Assembly: GCF_963675165.1 (NCBI RefSeq)
Contig: NC_087381.1
Span: forward strand, 682,001 to 746,000
DNA: 64,000 nt
Direction: 5' to 3'
From: Halichondria panicea
Lineage: Eukaryota; Porifera; Demospongiae; Suberitida; Halichondriidae
This document shows, piece by piece, positions 32,307 to 53,002 of the stretch. The stretch's first letter is position 1; every line of letters starts with the position of its first letter. A program made the position numbers and the translations under genes. A model generated the notes under the pieces. That model made no database searches. It was not told the DNA's origin and saw nothing but the letters and a program-made list of their open reading frames with translations.

Positions 32307-34341
32307 TCAGATATGCTGGGGATTTTTTTCCGTGGGGTACTGAGCAGTGACATACGAGGCTGGGGGTTGCTGAGGGTAGGACGTGGGATACTGGGGGCCA
32401 GCATATTGTCCAGTCGGGTAGGCAGCTGCTGGTTGAGGCGCATGTATATTTGGAGGGGGGGCTTGATTCGAATATTGAGAATTTTGGTCGATGGGTGGCT
32501 GCAAGGGATATGTATCTTGTGTGTTTGATCCCGAGACTGTCGACGTAACGTTACTGATTACGGAAGCGTAGCGTGGGTAATTAGCCAGACGACGTCTTTT
32601 CCTTGCAAAACCAGAAAACAAGACGACGATCACAACTACGATGATGATGACCGGAATAGTCACTCCAATACTGATCGAAACAGTGGACACCGAACCTGCA
32701 TAAATAATAAGTACATTAAAAGTCATATAGTTATGTGTCATCGAATATAATTATACCAATTGAAATTCCGAGCTAAAAAGTTTCAACCATCAAGTGCACC
32801 ATTAATTGTGCAATACAACTTATTGACTCTTACCTGTAGTACAGATCAAGGCCACATCTTCTGAATGGGTGCAATCTTCTACTCCGATAGGGCTAGCAGG
32901 ACAATTAATGAGTCTGCTCTCAGATCCTGAGCAACGAAGCTCGTCCAGCCATGTCCGAGTGGTTGATGAAGCTGTGGAGAAACTAAAGGAAGAAATGAGT
33001 AAAAATATTGCACTATAGCTGTAGAAATTTGCTCATCAAAATTCCACTTTTTACTTAGTAATACTACAATGTATGATCCATGCAATGGCAAGTCATATAC
33101 AGAAAGATGAGTTTACACACGTACTGACTTACCCTAGCGTTTCAACTGTTCCGTATTGAATGGAGGTCGAGCTGTACCCTAGTTGACGACAAGCCACCCT
33201 TGCATCACTTGCACCGAAGCTGTCATTACACACTGTTCCCCATTGTCCATTGTAATAGAACTCCAGTCTACCAGAGGAGCCTCCTGTTCGACCTGAGTTG
33301 CCTACCAGCCTCAGGTCTCCACTTGAAGGGCCTATAAACAACACAACTCATTACATGGCTATACTGCATGTATATAGCTAACTGGAGTGCATGTAGCAAT
33401 GCTATATATATATATACACACTATTCGTACTTACTTGTAGTTCTTGCCGTACAGACCAAGGCCACGTCTTTTGAATGGGTGCAATCTTCATCTCCGATAG
33501 GGTTAGCAGGACAATTAATGAGTCTGCTCTCAGATCCACGACAACGAAGCTCGTCCAGCCATATCCGAGTAGATAGTGAAGCTTGGGAGAAACTATAAAT
33601 ATGAAGAAATAATTATTGCAAAGAAATTAGCTGTGGAGCTCAAAAAGATTAACAAATTGTGCAATTCAAGATGGATGATTCGATGGCAGGTCATAATTAT
33701 TACGGCTAATAATTATCGTTAACTTTCTGATAAGCTTACACACTCACCCTAGCCTTCCAACTGTTCCGTATCGGCTGTAGCTTGAGAACCCTAGTTGACG
33801 ACAAGCCACTCTTGCATCATTTATACCGAAGCTGTCGTCACACACTGTCCCCCATCGACCATTGTAATAGACCTCCAGTCTGCCAGAGGAGCCTCCTGTT
33901 CGACTAAAGCTGCCTACTAGCCTCAGGCTTCCAGTTGATTGTCCTGCAGACACGAAATTAAGATAAATACATGTGCATGCAACCAATAATTATAATAATC
34001 TTCTCGCTAAATTTAGTATCAGTAGGCCAACATCCCTCCCATGCAGCACAGTTGAGCTGAGGGAAATGTCTTCCGATAAGTTATGGAATATTGAGAAGAT
34101 GATCAAATTGCTTGCTCATGCATACATTCAGTTTTATTAGAGAACCACAATTGTAATAATTGTTTTAATTGTTTTACTTTACGAGAGCTTGTAAGCAGAA
34201 GATGAAGAGTAATAGATCTATATAGATCTATACACATGTCATATCAAAAAGTTTAAGCCAAAGGTATGTTATAGTCAGCTCACCTCCAACAGCCCAAATC
34301 AGGCTCAGGACAGTAACTGAGGTCCACAGTAGACAATTCAT
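32307..34341 (-). CDS. SRCR gene E: two-SRCR transmembrane receptor with short altered tail
   Basis: Predicted 382 aa. Exons in coding order: 34284-34341 (signal), SRCR1 33748-33943 and 33435-33592, SRCR2 33133-33331 and 32834-32982, last exon 32307-32695; 1149 nt, in frame. Leader [17 protein letters not shown]. Both SRCR domains keep six cysteines. Membrane helix about aa 262-282 ([16 protein letters not shown]), then RKRRRLA. The tail is the shortest of the set (about 98 aa). A deletion with frame change near 32307-32340 removes the [18 protein letters not shown] ending; the protein stops at TEKNPQHI. Shares its alternative ending frame with gene D, but by a different change. Confidence 0.85.
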
Positions 34342-34397
34342 TATTGGTATAATGCTTCTTGCAATTCAGTATCATGCACAGAATGAAGGCACATGCA

Positions 34398-34405
34398 CTT
34401 TTATA
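34398..34405 (-). promoter_or_regulatory. Candidate TATA box of gene E
   Basis: TATAAAAG on the minus strand, 57 nt 5' of the gene E ATG. The position is plausible for a core promoter if the 5' UTR is short. Not supported by any transcript data here. Confidence 0.35.
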
Positions 34406-34499
34406 CACCTCTCATGCAATTATTACATGTGCATAAATTCTTGTAGGAGGATGTGGGTGTATGAAAAGAATGCATGGGGGTGATTTTGAAGGATGTGAG

Positions 34500-35147
34500 T
34501 ATATGAACTGGTGAATGGCATCATCCTGTGGGCATTGAACTTAATAGAGTGTCTGTGGTATCTGGGAACCACCTTTAATATCTTATTCATCCTGTTGCAA
34601 TCCCTTCACCCTTTACTATAATTATTTAAGTCTTCACTGATACTATATACGAGTATTACGATGCATGTTCACAATATTTGATGTGATTGTTGTCAAGACT
34701 TTATTTTTCAGTCTCTGCAATAACAGTCAGTCATAACACAACTTATATAATAAACAGCCTTAGCATTCAATCTGATTATGACTGAGAGCCTGGCTTCACG
34801 TGCATGGATATAGCTCCACTATATACCGGGACTATATACACAGACGTATAGCTATAACATGAATATAGGGAGCCTATATTATTATCAATAAATATAGCCA
34901 CAATATACTACTATATAACTTGATCACAGAATGATAATATGCGCTAAAATTAATGTCAAAATCATCTTACAAAAATATTTGATCATACACAGAATGAAAT
35001 CTTGGAAGTAAAAAAGAGAGGACAATTAAACAATGAAACAGCAACTACAGCAGATATATACTAATATGCTATTTCATGCACTATCAGTCTTTGCATGTGC
35101 TGAAAAAGTTTTTTATTTTCTACTTGTGTGGTGGGCAGTCCCCATAC
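34500..35147. repeat. Upstream region of gene E, copied upstream of gene F
   Basis: About 34500-34830 matches 39728-40090 (GGCATCATCCTGTGGGCATT, CAGCCTTAGCATTC, GAGCCTGGCTTCACGTGCAT). The match continues into the last exons of F and G, marking a segmental copy. No gene in the spacer itself. Confidence 0.7.
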
Positions 35148-38100
35148 TTAGTTCGGATATGCTGGAGGGGCTTCTCCACCAGACAAGTATGGTGCAGGGG
35201 GAGGTTGTCCAGTGGGGTACTGAGCAGGAGGTGGTTGTTCAGTGGGATAGGGAGCTGGTGGTTGCTGAGGATAGGATGTGTGGTACTTGGGGTCAACATA
35301 TTGTCCAGTCGGGTAGGCAGCCACTGGTTGCATACTTTGAGGGGGGGCTTGTGGGGAATAGGGAGAAGTTTGATCCATGGGCTGCTGCTGCACGGGATAG
35401 GCCGTATCTTGTGTATTTGACGCAGTGACGCCGACTACAGCTGTCGACGCAGCATTATTGATTAGGGGAGTACTGCGTGGGTGGCGAGCCAGACGACGTC
35501 TTCTCCTCAGGCTTATTAAACCACCATAAACCAAGACGACACACACAACTATGATGAATATGACAGGAAAAGTCAGTCCAATAGTGATACCGGCGATGCT
35601 GGCTGATGAACTTGATCCTGTATGCAGTATACATATCAGCGTTGATAAATATGTATACCTGCTTTGTATTTTAGATAGCTGTATAACACTTTGTATTCCA
35701 AGCTAACAACTTAATATACTATATATACTATTGACTCTTACTTGGAGTACAGATCAAGGCCACATCTTCTGAATGGGAGCAAGTTCCGACGCTAGAATAA
35801 CAATCGATCAATCTGCTCTCAGTTCCAACGCAACCAAGTTCGTCCAGCCATATCGGAGTGGTTGATGAAGGTTGAGAGAAACTATAATGTTAATATATAG
35901 GGGGAAACCATTATCACAATTATTACACAAAGCTGAAGCTGTATATAGAAAATAGAGTTTGATGTGAAACTTGCATGGTATGATTCGATAGCAAGTCATG
36001 CACTTTATTAGCTAACAGTTAACAAGATTATTTTCTGATGAGCTCATATATACACACTCACCAGGGGCGGATCCAGGATTTAAGAAAGGGGGGTTCTTAT
36101 AGTACTTTCTCGCGGACAACCGGCACGCAGCGCCGAAATGTTTAAAGACCACGCCCCCTTTTGACGTGCCACGCCTACTAATTAATCACTTTCTACCTTC
36201 GAAAAATTTGTAACACAGGAGAGATGGTTTTGTGACTGGAGGAGAGATAGTACGTGGTGACCCCCAATGGAAAGACAGACGGTGATGGCTGGTGAAGAGG
36301 AGACTTGGCTGTAGATTTGTAGAACTTAACCATCAATTTATTAATGATTATAGCAATTATACATGTAAGTATGCAGTGTCATTCAATATGCAGTGCCATG
36401 CACTCACCCTTACCTGAAACTTTCCTCTTCTTAAACCAAGGATTCATGGCTATATATAATAATTTATCACTTGACCACGGTGCAAATCAATGTGGCTGCA
36501 GCTACTTGTTATGCAGAGAGAACCAGCCCCACCCTTTTATTGTACGCGGAGAGAACTTTGTACGACTTTGTTAGTACAGTTAGCTAGACTTAGTAATGTC
36601 AAGACTAGCTGGAAGGGTAGTTCGTACGAACCCAACGAACTACCTCTGGATCCGCCCCTGCTCACCCTAGCGTTCCAACTGTTCCGTATCGAGTGTAGGT
36701 TGAGAACCCTAGTTGTTGACAAGCCACCACTGCATCATTTGGACTGAAGCTGTCATCACACACTGTCCCCCATTGTCCATTGTAATAGACCTCCAGTCTG
36801 CCAGAGGAGCCTCCTGTTTGGCCTGAGCTGCCTACCAGCCTCAAGTCTCCAGTTAATTGTCCTGTAATAATAATAGCAATTTGAAGAATGCAACCAATTA
36901 ACACTGAATATCTTTGCACTATAGACATAATCAGGAGCGTATGAAGAGGAGTATCCAACTGTAGCATGCAGTTGTAGTGTAAACCATGTTTCGGTACAAG
37001 TATGTCATACCACGTCACTATCAAACCTCATCTTAAGTGGGTGCGTAGGTGTAGTGGTTAATTAGTTAAAAATGATATCAGCATACACACATGGTCTGCT
37101 GTGGTTTGTACCCTCCAGCCCACATTTAATTTTATTCATGGCTAACAGTTTACACAACTACAAGTGTTAGTGACGGATTCAGTCCGAGATATACACTCCT
37201 GACATAATGATAAGCAGGTAGAATACATCCCTCACATGTGATGTATTACCGTAAAATGATCACAGTGCATATCTTGTACCAACTTAGCCTCGATTCCAGG
37301 CCGCGAAGAGAAAGGCGGCCTGGTATACTTTGTATGTGCATGCGCGAAATAATTGACAACAATTTCGTCATACAAATTGTAAAAAAACGGACAAAGTTAC
37401 AAAAGGGAATAATAATAATTATGTACGACAATGTGACCACAATGGCAGCTTTCAGAGTGTTGCTTCTTCTAGCTCTGTTTATCAAAGAGACGGTTCAAGG
37501 AAGCCTCCCAGACAGCTAGAGCTGCCAGCTAGGAAGAGTGATGGACTCTTTAATACATCAGTAGATCTTGAGTGAATAACTTTCTGAGTGTCGAGTTAAA
37601 GCTTATTAAAAGCTTTCAGGAGTAATCATTAGCTTCTTTATCTTCAGCAATGACTTCTTGTCGAACATAAAGGCAAGATTTAGTAGCAGAAGACTTACCT
37701 GGTCCATATTACCACAGCCTCATCAGGGAACTCACAGGAACACATCATGCCTTTCCTAACATCTGTAGCCTTAGAGTGTAGGGTGTCGTTAAGTAGAGAC
37801 TTGGCTTGATACAATAAAGGGCGTAACAACTCAGTCATCTTTGCACAATACTTCTGTGTAACGGACTGTAACTTCAAAGTATGTTTATTTTACTGACAGT
37901 ATCCACAAATACACGGATTACCCCCTTTTTAGTAATGTATATACGCGCACGCGCATACAAGGCATACCAGGCTCTTCGCGGCCTGGAATCGAGGCTATAT
38001 AGTATACCAGCTTATATAATGGTAAATATGAAAGTTGCTATAGGATTAGCTGCATGCATGGGAGAATCACTGAAAAATGTAAGTGGAGAGTACATCAGAG

Positions 38101-39330
38101 CCTCCAAGTAGAGACTTTTCTTTTCAGTATTAATCAGCTCATTTTTCCGTATTTAATGATGATTTTCAGTACAAAACATGGAAATGAGATGAAATGCTGT
38201 TTAGTGGTTTTGTAATTGCCCCGCCCCTTCAATAAAGGGGCGTGGCAAGCGAGACTTAGCTTTACAAGATAAATTTGTAGCTGTTTTTCAGTATCAGACT
38301 CACTACTAGTATAGAGCATAGAGCTACTACAGCTGTAGGGATGCTACTAGATCCTTCACTGTCAACTATAGCCAGTTAACTTATTCTGTAAGCTGACAAA
38401 AGGTCACTTCTAGTCTTCTATGTATATCCGTATTTTTGCAGTTAATTCCGTATAACCGTATTAGAAGACAGAAATCCGTATAAATACGGAAAAAACCGTA
38501 TACTTGGAGGCTCTGGTACATGCATTACATTCAGTCCTCAGTCATAACACTATCCACATGCACATTGTGTAATACATGCAGGCCATTTACCTTATGCATG
38601 CAAATGATATTCATGACATACATGCAGAGTCAACTGTGTACCAATTGCAATTGACAAAGGAATAAATTGTCAAGTTTTGTCTCTCAGTGCAATATAATTA
38701 CTTAAAAGGAACATTTTTCACAGATTGACCTATAATTTTGTTCGTATAAAATTTGAAATCTTCTGATATTGTATTAAAGTCCTCTCTACTGTAGGGGTGT
38801 GGTCATTTGCGCAGCTAATTTTAGTAACTCTCACATTGCAAATGTTTTTACGGGCTACTAGCTACTCCCTTCCTTCTTTTTGAGCAGCAGTATATGGATA
38901 GATGCATGGGCGTGGCCCACCTCCAAAAGAAAGGAGGGCGGATTTCCAGGCTCTACTGCAAGATTTTTAGAGTTGAGTACAAATCTACATATAGGCCTAA
39001 AACCCATTCTCCTTTCTTTTGGAAGGTGGGCCATGCCCATCTAGTAAGTGGATAGAGCTTGGTGGAAATTCAAAAGAGAAGACACGCATTACTGAAAAAT
39101 GAGTTCCTTTATTAATAATTTGTGAGTTTATGAAATAACAAAGCTGTACCTCACAATCCAGTTTAAACACTGACAGTGAAAATGGGGTTGTATATAGCTT
39201 TTGTAAAGAAGCCAATAAATGGTAGCTGTTTTCAACAATAATATGTGATGCCAAAAGAGCTGAACTCACCTCTAACAGCCCAAACCAGGCTCAGGACTGT
39301 GACTACCTTCCACAGCAACTTCATTGGCAT
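35148..39330 (-). CDS. SRCR gene F: single-SRCR transmembrane receptor
   Basis: Predicted 288 aa. Exons in coding order: 39270-39330 (signal; ATG at 39330, alternative in-frame ATG at 39324), SRCR 36666-36861 and 35742-35881, last exon 35148-35617; 867 nt, in frame. The second SRCR half is 9 nt shorter than usual ([10 protein letters not shown] in place of [13 protein letters not shown]) but keeps the cysteine pattern. Membrane helix about aa 139-165, then LRRRRRLAR, and a YPTGQ/QQPPAP tail ending in GEAPPAYPN. The donor of 36666-36861 abuts a transposon insertion. Intron 1 (36862-39269) is transposon-rich. Confidence 0.82.
36062..36660. mobile_element. CAGGGGCGGATCC element inserted at a splice donor of gene F
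   Basis: 599 bp; inverted ends CAGGGGCGGATCCAG; target duplication CTCAC on both sides (36057-36061, 36661-36665). On the minus strand CTCAC is the GTGAG of the exon 36666-36861 donor, so the duplication leaves a donor at both ends. No transposase seen. Confidence 0.85.
37285..37997. mobile_element. Mutator-like element (short copy) with host-like coding fragments
   Basis: 713 bp in intron 1 of gene F. Ends TAGCCTCGATTCCAGGCCG and CGGCCTGGAATCGAGGCTA; same family as 19400-21050 without the nested insert. No clear target duplication. Carries on the plus strand a leader-like reading frame from the ATG at 37442 ([20 protein letters not shown]), and on the minus strand a coding-like stretch ([16 protein letters not shown]) near 37790-37845. 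Confidence 0.7.
38096..38515. mobile_element. CAGAGCCTCCAAGTA element with 6-bp duplication
   Basis: 420 bp; inverted ends CAGAGCCTCCAAGTA / TACTTGGAGGCTCTG; GTACAT on both sides (38090-38095, 38516-38521). Non-coding, in intron 1 of gene F. hAT-like by end sequence only. Confidence 0.75.
38906..39040. repeat. Foldback repeat in intron 1 of gene F
   Basis: Arms 38906-38937 and 39009-39040 are inverted copies (ATGGGCRTGGCCCACC core), about 70 nt apart. Probably a small MITE. Confidence 0.65.
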
Positions 39331-39599
39331 GTTTGTAGCACGGTAAGTTGTGAAACCGCACAGCTACACTGCTAGCAGTGCTAGATTTGGCAAATCTAAT
39401 TATGTGGTTTCACACATCCGTCCTCCAACCACTAAACTCACATCCTTTAAAAATCACCCCCATGCATTCTTCATATATACCCACATCCTCGAATTTATGC
39501 ACATGTGCACTGTAATACAGCATGAGAGGTGTATAAATAGTCTGGTGGACCAGCCGATATATTATCGTCTGGCAAATTACACATTAGCTACTTGTGCAG

Positions 39600-39686
39600 T
39601 AGCCTCGATCCCAGGCCGAGTTTTCGCTTTTATAACGGTTAGGCAAGCCGTTATAAAAGCAAAAACTCGGCCTGGGATCGAGACTA
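39600..39686. mobile_element. 87-bp palindromic miniature of the TAGCCTCGATC family
   Basis: Two arms of about 39 nt beginning TAGCCTCGATCCCAGGCCG surround a 9-nt loop. Left flank CTTGTGCAG and right flank CTTGTAATT share five bases, a possible decayed duplication. It lies in the 5' flank of gene F. Confidence 0.7.
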
Positions 39687-39727
39687 CTTGTAATTGTGCA
39701 GCGGTCTAAGTGCATTGATAAGTGGTG

Positions 39728-40337
39728 AGTATATGACTGGTGAACGGCATCATCCTGTGGGCATTTAACTTAATAATTAATGTGTCTGTGGTATCTGGCT
39801 TTAATATCTTAATTCTATTCATCCTGTTGTGCAATCCCTTCTCGCACCCTTTACGATACTGATACGATAATATTATTTGTGTTATGCATTGCTATATTTC
39901 GTCCACAATGTTTGATGTGATTGTTGCCATGACAAGACTTTATTTTCAACCCCATGACGTATATAATTCAGTCTCGTTGCAATAACAAGTCAGTCATAAC
40001 ACAGCTTATATATAATAAACAGCCTTAGCATTCGATCTGATTATGACTGAGAGCCTGGCTTCACGTGCATGGATATAGCTCCACTATACCGGGACTACAC
40101 AGACGTATATATATAGCTATAGTGAGCCGGTATATATTTTAAGTTGCTGTCAATAATTATAGCTATGCAATACATGTACATGTACACAGAATGATAGTAT
40201 GCGCATAAATGTCAAAATCAACTTACAAAATAGTGTATTTAAAGGGAGAGGACAATTTGCTATCACTATATATATCAAGTCACAATTTGTGTTAATGCTT
40301 CAAGATTCTACTTGCACGATTGGCAGTCCCCATATAC
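39728..40337. repeat. Upstream region of gene F, copy of that of gene E
   Basis: Partner of 34500-35147. Between 39440 and 39540 there is also a segment inverted relative to 34385-34500 (GAGAGGTGTATAAA, CACATCCT...CACCCCCATGCATTC). No gene seen. Confidence 0.6.
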
Positions 40338-46010
<5,673 letters not shown>

Positions 46011-47027
46011 TGGTGATGATTCTTGTAATTCTGATTCAGTACAGTGGGTAGCTAGCTGTATGATTGTGTAGCTAGTTCAAGTGGGTAATGACCAAAATTC
46101 AGTCCGGAAATAAGAAGTGAAAGTATACCATCTCTGGTAGATCTTATGTAATAGTTCTCGCATCAATTAGAGATCTATTGTGCATGCGCACTAGTATAAA
46201 TCCTGTTAGAATGTACAAGCACTTTTGGCTGAGCTATTTTATTAACAACCAGCCAAGCAAGCAGAGCTTGTTAGTTGTTTGTGTTCCTTTAGCTAAGTTC
46301 CTTCAGCTAAGTTAGCAAAGTGCACAGTGATATCGATATGGTTAGCATTACTGAATTTTGTTGTACATCTATATACATGCATGGGTTTAGTACGTGGCAA
46401 TAATTCTATCATAATATCTACAAACATCATACCAAAAAGCTCTACCATGCAGGAAGCAATTGGTGAAACTGGTGTGAGGGTCTTCATGTAGAAAACCAAA
46501 GGCTATGCAGCATAATAATTATTATAACAGGTACTATAGTAAAAGTAATTAAAGCCGATTATTATTTTAAGTTACTGTCAATAATAATAATAGCCATGCA
46601 CATAACACTTGATCACAGAATGATATCTACAAAAATAACGTAATTGGAAATAAAAGAGAGAGGACAATTTGTGATGTCTTGAACATTCATGCCTTTGCAG
46701 GACATAACTTGAATAGACTATATCAGGTGTTAGTTGTAAACTGTGTCTACTGTACTTATGATGTAATGTCTGTCTTCTATATTCATATTCTAGTTAGTTC
46801 TCTTCTAGAATATTCCTTGAGTTATCGTTTTTGTATAAATACCTGTGTTGTTTATCATGAATCAGAGTTCTTTATTATTCAATTATTCAAGTCCATCTAC
46901 GATATTACAGTATACAATTAAACAATGAGACAGCAACTACAGCAGATATACTCATATGCTGTCACTATCAGACAATTGTTTTGTTAAAGTTTCAATATTC
47001 TACTTGTGCGGTGGGCAGTCCCCATAC
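46011..47027. other. Intergenic G-H, no gene seen
   Basis: 5' flank of G and 3' flank of H. 46434-46490 (CCATGCAGGAAGCAATTGGTGAAACTGG) weakly resembles 48990-49020 and the gene K exon at 59515-59545. That may be an old relic of a K-like exon. Otherwise AT-rich. Confidence 0.35.
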
Positions 47028-48754
47028 TCAGTTCAGATATGCTGGAGGGGCTTCTCCGCCATACAAGTACGGTGCAGAGGGTGGTTGTTCTCCAGGAGAA
47101 TAAGGGGCTGGGAGTTTCTGAGGGTACGGGGCTGGGGGTTGTTGAGGGTAGGACGTGGGAGAGGGGGCTGATAGGGGTTGCTGAGGGTTGGACATGGGAT
47201 ACTGGGTAGGGGGTTGCTGAGGGTAGGATGTGTGGTACTGGGGGTCAGCATATTGGCCAGTCGGGTAGGCAGCTGCTGGTTGCATATTTTGAGAGGGGGC
47301 CTGGGGCGAGTATGGTGGTAGATTCCTGACGGGATAGGCTGTATCTTGTGTATTTGATGCAGTGACGACTACAGCTGTCGACGCAACATTATTGATTAGG
47401 GGAGTACTGCGTGGGTAGCGAGCCAGACGACGTCGTCTCCTTGCAAAAACAGAAAACAAGACGACACCCACAACTATGATGATGATGACAAGAACAGTCA
47501 CTCCAATACCAATCCCAGAGAAGTTGATTGATGAAGAAGTCGGTGAAGTGGATGCTGCATGAAATATATAATTATATATGTCAGCGTTGTTAACCTGCAT
47601 GCTCTTTATTTCAGATAGCTGTAACAGTTGTTATGATTAGATTGAATTCCAAGTTAATAAATCTCTCAGCCATGCACATTTAATATATCATTGACACTAG
47701 ACTCTTACGTGTAGTACTGTAACAGATCAAGGCCACATCTGAATTACTGTAGCAACTTTCGATGATGGTAGAAGGACAATCGATCAATGTGCTCTCAGTT
47801 CCAAGGCAACTAACTTCAAACGGCCATGTTACAGTATATGACGAAGCTTGGGAGAAACTAAGGAGGAGATCATTTATTGAATGCATAAAGTGCAACGTGT
47901 GCAATAAAGTATATACTTTCTTCAGGGTAGATGATTCGATGGTAAGTCACTTTATAGATAGTTAACAAAACTATTTTCAGATGAGTTTACACACTCACCC
48001 TAGCGCTCCAACTGTTCCGTATTGAATCGAGCTGTACCCTAGTTGACGACAAGCCACTCCTGCATCACTTGAGCCAAAGCTGTCCATTGTAATAGACCTC
48101 CAGTCTGCCAGAGGAGCCTCCTGTTTGGCCTGAGTTGCCTACCAGCCTTAAGCTTCCAGGTATAAACTGTCCTGTATAATAATTATGCAGATACGAAGGA
48201 AGTGGGAGAGGGCGGTACACATTACAATCTATCATAACATCATTCACATGCCCACACCTGACAAGTGAAATATGAATGGGCTAAAATTATTGGCACAAAC
48301 GCTCTGCCAAATTACTTAGCAAAAATGGCGTTGTAGTTTTGTAAAGAAGCCGGTGAATGTATACTAGCTATACTTGCACTGTATTATGACAAGAGTAGAT
48401 AAGAGTAAGAGTGTTAAACTGCTGTAGTAATCGTGGAACCGCATTTATGCGTCATCACTGTCATCACTATTCAATTAATGAGTGCTGTTATTACTGTATA
48501 GTCTGTTGTTTGTAGCACTGACAGAACTGCGCAATCACAGCATGTACGGTTTCTGGGAAATGTTGCTATTAAATAACAATGATTACTATCAAGTGATGAC
48601 GCAGGAGCAGGCAAATGCTGTTACTATGTACTAGCAGTTCAACACTCTTACTCTTGATTATGACCATGCAGAAGTAGCCTATATAGCACTCACCTCCAAC
48701 AGCCCAAACCAGGTTCAGGACAATAACTGTCTTCCACAGCAAGCAACTCATCAT
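47028..48754 (-). pseudogene. SRCR gene H: single-SRCR receptor gene with frameshifting deletion
   Basis: Exons in coding order: 48694-48754 (signal, intact), SRCR first half 47999-48171, second half 47709-47857, last exon 47028-47554. The first half is 173 nt instead of the usual 196. Compared with paralogs, 23 nt are missing at about 48083, removing the WGTVCDDSF part. The frame then runs GQLWLK to a stop. All splice sites are intact. The last exon has a good helix (VTVLVIIIIVVGVVLF), RRRRRLAR, and a tail ending EAPPAYLN. In the second half the usual WLDELRC is WPFEVSC. Skipping both SRCR exons would keep the frame (signal to tail). A sequencing or assembly error, or a polymorphic null allele, is also possible. 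Confidence 0.75.
48172..48693. other. Intron 1 of gene H
   Basis: No exon, MITE or repeat recognised. Contains short stretches shared with the equivalent intron of gene I near 52060-52090 (CAGTACACATTACAAT-type, CATAACRTTATTCACA). Confidence 0.3.
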
Positions 48755-49085
48755 TGGTAATGTTTTATGCAGCTACAACTCAGGTACCAGATTGGCAACT
48801 GGATTTATCAAGGGCGTATCTCTGTGTCCCTTTGATTATGAGTATAAATAACACACCCTTTACCTCAGTTACTGCGCATGCGCAATATATAACTATGATT
48901 ATCATTGATCCAATTTCATAATTTCTGAAGAGATTTTGAAGAGACCTTTCGTTGTGTGTAATTTTTGGGGGCCCAGTATCACACCAAAAAGCACATCAGG
49001 AAGCCATCGGTGAAACACACTGAGAGCTTTCATGTATAGATAGCTGGTTTATTAAGAGACATAATAATGAAGTACCAAGAGAGCT

Positions 49086-49147
49086 GAACTCACCTCCAAC
49101 AGCCCACCCAAAGGACTGTGGCTGACTTCCACAGTATTCATTTTTTC
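49086..49147 (-). pseudogene. Relic signal-peptide exon upstream of gene H
   Basis: Matches family signal exons (GTGGAAGTCAG, GGGCTGTTGGAG followed by GTGAG). It has lost about 10 nt in the CTGAGCCTGGTT part, and the ATG frame runs MKK to a stop. No SRCR or tail exon is attached. Preceded at 48990-49030 by a faint K-like stretch. Confidence 0.65.
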
Positions 49148-49371
49148 ATTGGCATCATGTCAAATCAGTACGGCTATAAAAGTAGTGAGCGTATAATTAT
49201 GAAACCTCAGTTAATGCGCATTAAATTTATATACCACGGTACCGTGTGTGTCTACAAAAATAACATAAGATGAGACATCAGCATAATTATACAGTCACGG
49301 TAATTAATTTTGTGTTAAAGTTCGATACTTTCAATTCACTATTCTATTTGCACAGTGGGCAGTCCCCATAC

Positions 49372-53002
<3,631 letters not shown>

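Noticed and set aside
46293-46499. 68-aa minus-strand frame between G and H
   Set aside because: No splice context or family similarity beyond a faint K-like stretch; AT-rich spacer.
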